Shown here one piece after another: positions 4,910-6,403 of a stretch of 6,403 nucleotides of DNA. The notes beneath the pieces are model-generated. The model searched no databases and had not been told where the DNA came from. It worked only from the letters and a program-made list of their open reading frames with translations. The DNA comes from Nitrososphaerales archaeon TH526 (lineage in GTDB: Archaea > Thermoproteota > Nitrososphaeria > Nitrososphaerales > Nitrososphaeraceae): NCBI GenBank assembly GCA_014523665.1, contig JAATVR010000010.1:1-6403 (forward strand). The letters are read 5' to 3'. Within the stretch, counting starts at the first letter, position 1, and each line of letters starts with the position of its first letter. A program made the position numbers and the translations under genes.

Positions 4910-6403
4910 ATGTTTTTTGTTAGGTGTCTCCTCATTGCCGCAGTAGCGGTAGTTCTAGTACTTAAGGTATACCTCTTGCTCTTCGTAATGGACTTTGTTC
5001 TAGGACTCTATACTTTCTTTTCAAGTTTTATACTGCTGAATATTTTGATCTTTTCGTACCTTAGGTACCGTGACCCGAATTTTGAATTACCAGAGGCATT
5101 GCAAGATAATCGAGCTATATTGGAGAAGAATTCTCCATTCTTCTCGATAGTTGTGCCTGTAAAGAACGAGGAAGAAAATATTAGAAATTGTGTTGAATCA
5201 TGCATTTATCAGACTTATAGAAACAGAGAGGTCATAATTGTAAATGATGGAAGTACTGATGAAACACCGAAAATCCTTGATTCCATAAAGAGAGAAAACT
5301 CACACTTGAAGAATTTTTACATACTTCATATTAATAAAAGCGTAGGCAAGAAAAGAGCGGTTGAAGCTGCAAGTCAAATTGCTAGGGGCGAAATTTATGT
5401 ATTTATGGATAGTGATTGTGACATGGATCTTGACGCTGTGGAAATCGCAGCCAAGATCTTTATGGCGGATAAGAAACTGGGCGCGTTAACCGGACATGTA
5501 ACTGTCCGAAATGCAACCAAAGGTAATGTTTATGAAAAGATGCAGGCGGTATACGCTGATGCAGCCTGCAGAGGGTTTAAGGGTTCGGAGAGCTCATTTG
5601 ACTCTGTTACCTGTTGCTCAGGGGCACTTAGCTTCTATAAACGTGAATGCGTTCAGGATTTCATCCATGAATGGGCACATGACAAGTTCCTTGGTATGGA
5701 TTTCAAATTCTGCACAGATCGGAGAATGACAGCGTATGTTCTTACTACTCCGCGAAGAAAACTCCAGCCTCCTGTAAGCATAGTCGGATCTAGTGGCATG
5801 AGTTCAGCTGACAGTGCAGGACTAGTACATAATGAATACTCAGGTGGACAGCCGTTAGTATATCCTGATAGAGCCTATCATGACTATTCTAAATCACCTT
5901 ATTCATCTGGTTCCACATCATATTCTGATAAAGATGACGGACCCGAGTCTTCTCATGATCAAGGCTATTGGAACGTCAAATACAGCTATAGTATCAAGGT
6001 TCACGTAGGGGTTCCGAACACGATGCAAGCTTTGATAAAGCAGCAGATAAGGTGGAAGAAGAGCTTTATCCGAAGTCTTTCAACCACTGGAGGAAGCTAC
6101 TGGAAGAGACCGGCTTACATTGCAATGCTCTACTACATAATGACGGTGATGAAGTTCGTTCGTCCATATGTAGTATTTCATGCTGTCTTTATGTTGCCAT
6201 TTGTAGGCGAGCTAAGCTCTACCCTTTTGTGGTTGGGGGGAATAATGTTCACTGCCATGATTTATGGGGTAGACTATAAAATCAGAAATCCAGATAACAA
6301 ACTTTGGTTATATAGACCTGCCTTCACTCTCATGACAACCTTTGTTTATACCTGGTTGTTGCCTGTGGCTATGATAAATATTAGAAGCAAATCCTGGAGA
6401 TGA
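4910..6403 (+). CDS. Membrane GT2 glycosyltransferase, hyaluronan/chitin/cellulose synthase-like
   Basis: Processive-type polysaccharide synthase, 497 residues from ATG 4910; it would use a nucleotide sugar in the cytoplasm and probably extrude a polymer. Two N-terminal membrane helices (about 6-50) precede the GT2 domain. Visible motifs are FFSIVVPVKNEEENI (77-91), NDGSTD (112-117), the metal-binding DSDCD (167-171), CCSGAL (235-240), TDRR (269-272) at the catalytic-base position where hyaluronan synthases have GDDR, and QQIRW (378-382) as QxxRW. Three or four membrane helices follow (about 402-489). An insertion of about 70 residues rich in Ser, Tyr, Gly and Asp (about 281-355) separates TDRR from QxxRW. 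ATG 4910 has AAAGGAG 12 nt upstream; in-frame TTG at 4880 would add ten residues (KKSKEINRK after Met) and cannot be excluded. The stop codon is the last three bases of the window, so the gene is complete. The polymer is unknown; a surface or matrix polysaccharide is likely. Confidence 0.88.
   Translation: MFFVRCLLIAAVAVVLVLKVYLLLFVMDFVLGLYTFFSSFILLNILIFSYLRYRDPNFELPEALQDNRAILEKNSPFFSIVVPVKNEEENIRNCVESCIYQTYRNREVIIVNDGSTDETPKILDSIKRENSHLKNFYILHINKSVGKKRAVEAASQIARGEIYVFMDSDCDMDLDAVEIAAKIFMADKKLGALTGHVTVRNATKGNVYEKMQAVYADAACRGFKGSESSFDSVTCCSGALSFYKRECVQDFIHEWAHDKFLGMDFKFCTDRRMTAYVLTTPRRKLQPPVSIVGSSGMSSADSAGLVHNEYSGGQPLVYPDRAYHDYSKSPYSSGSTSYSDKDDGPESSHDQGYWNVKYSYSIKVHVGVPNTMQALIKQQIRWKKSFIRSLSTTGGSYWKRPAYIAMLYYIMTVMKFVRPYVVFHAVFMLPFVGELSSTLLWLGGIMFTAMIYGVDYKIRNPDNKLWLYRPAFTLMTTFVYTWLLPVAMINIRSKSWR

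Noticed and set aside
5008..6279. Several 65-75 codon open frames on both strands within the glycosyltransferase gene
   Set aside because: Shadows of the clearly coding frame.

Overview
The window looks like an AT-rich chromosomal segment of an ammonia-oxidising thaumarchaeon of the Nitrososphaerales, perhaps Nitrosocosmicus-like. This is inferred from the small secreted proteins with archaeal-type signal peptides, the phasin-like protein, TATA boxes set so that transcripts would be leaderless or nearly so, T-tract terminators, and long gene-poor spacers. No rRNA, tRNA or other taxonomic anchor is present, so the assignment is tentative.

Positions 1-1672 hold what appears to be a dismantled secreted protease locus. 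At the left edge is an intact secreted protein carrying an inhibitor I9 (subtilisin propeptide-like) domain (2-430). About 770 bp downstream, at 1195-1672, the catalytic half of a subtilisin-family (S8) protease is recognisable, but it is broken by several frameshifts and stops and the SGTSMAAP serine motif has become SETNM. Between the two lies a complete gene for a small secreted two-cysteine protein (737-982), with its own TATA box and terminator. The catalytic His region is not found, and the Asp region is at best a faint trace at 431-550.

Positions 1673-2515 show no gene. A GTG-started secreted acidic protein with a 27-bp in-frame tandem repeat follows (2586-3074). It is convergent with a minus-strand phasin-like protein (3447-3956). 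The spacer between them carries T-tract terminators for the first gene, a hairpin plus pyrimidine tract for the second, and one further stem-loop. The minus-strand gene has a strong TATA box bracketed by a perfect 11-bp inverted repeat, a good candidate operator.

Positions 4005-4879 form a second gene-poor stretch, containing a dense cluster of TGAACG motifs and a 9-bp tandem repeat. The window ends with a complete membrane GT2 glycosyltransferase of the hyaluronan/chitin/cellulose synthase type (4910-6403). It carries an unusual insertion of about 70 residues, rich in Ser, Tyr and Gly, inside the catalytic region just before QxxRW. It probably makes or exports a cell-surface polysaccharide.

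The genes do not form an operon; each appears to be transcribed alone. The common theme is the cell surface and secretion, plus one possible storage-granule or coiled-coil protein.
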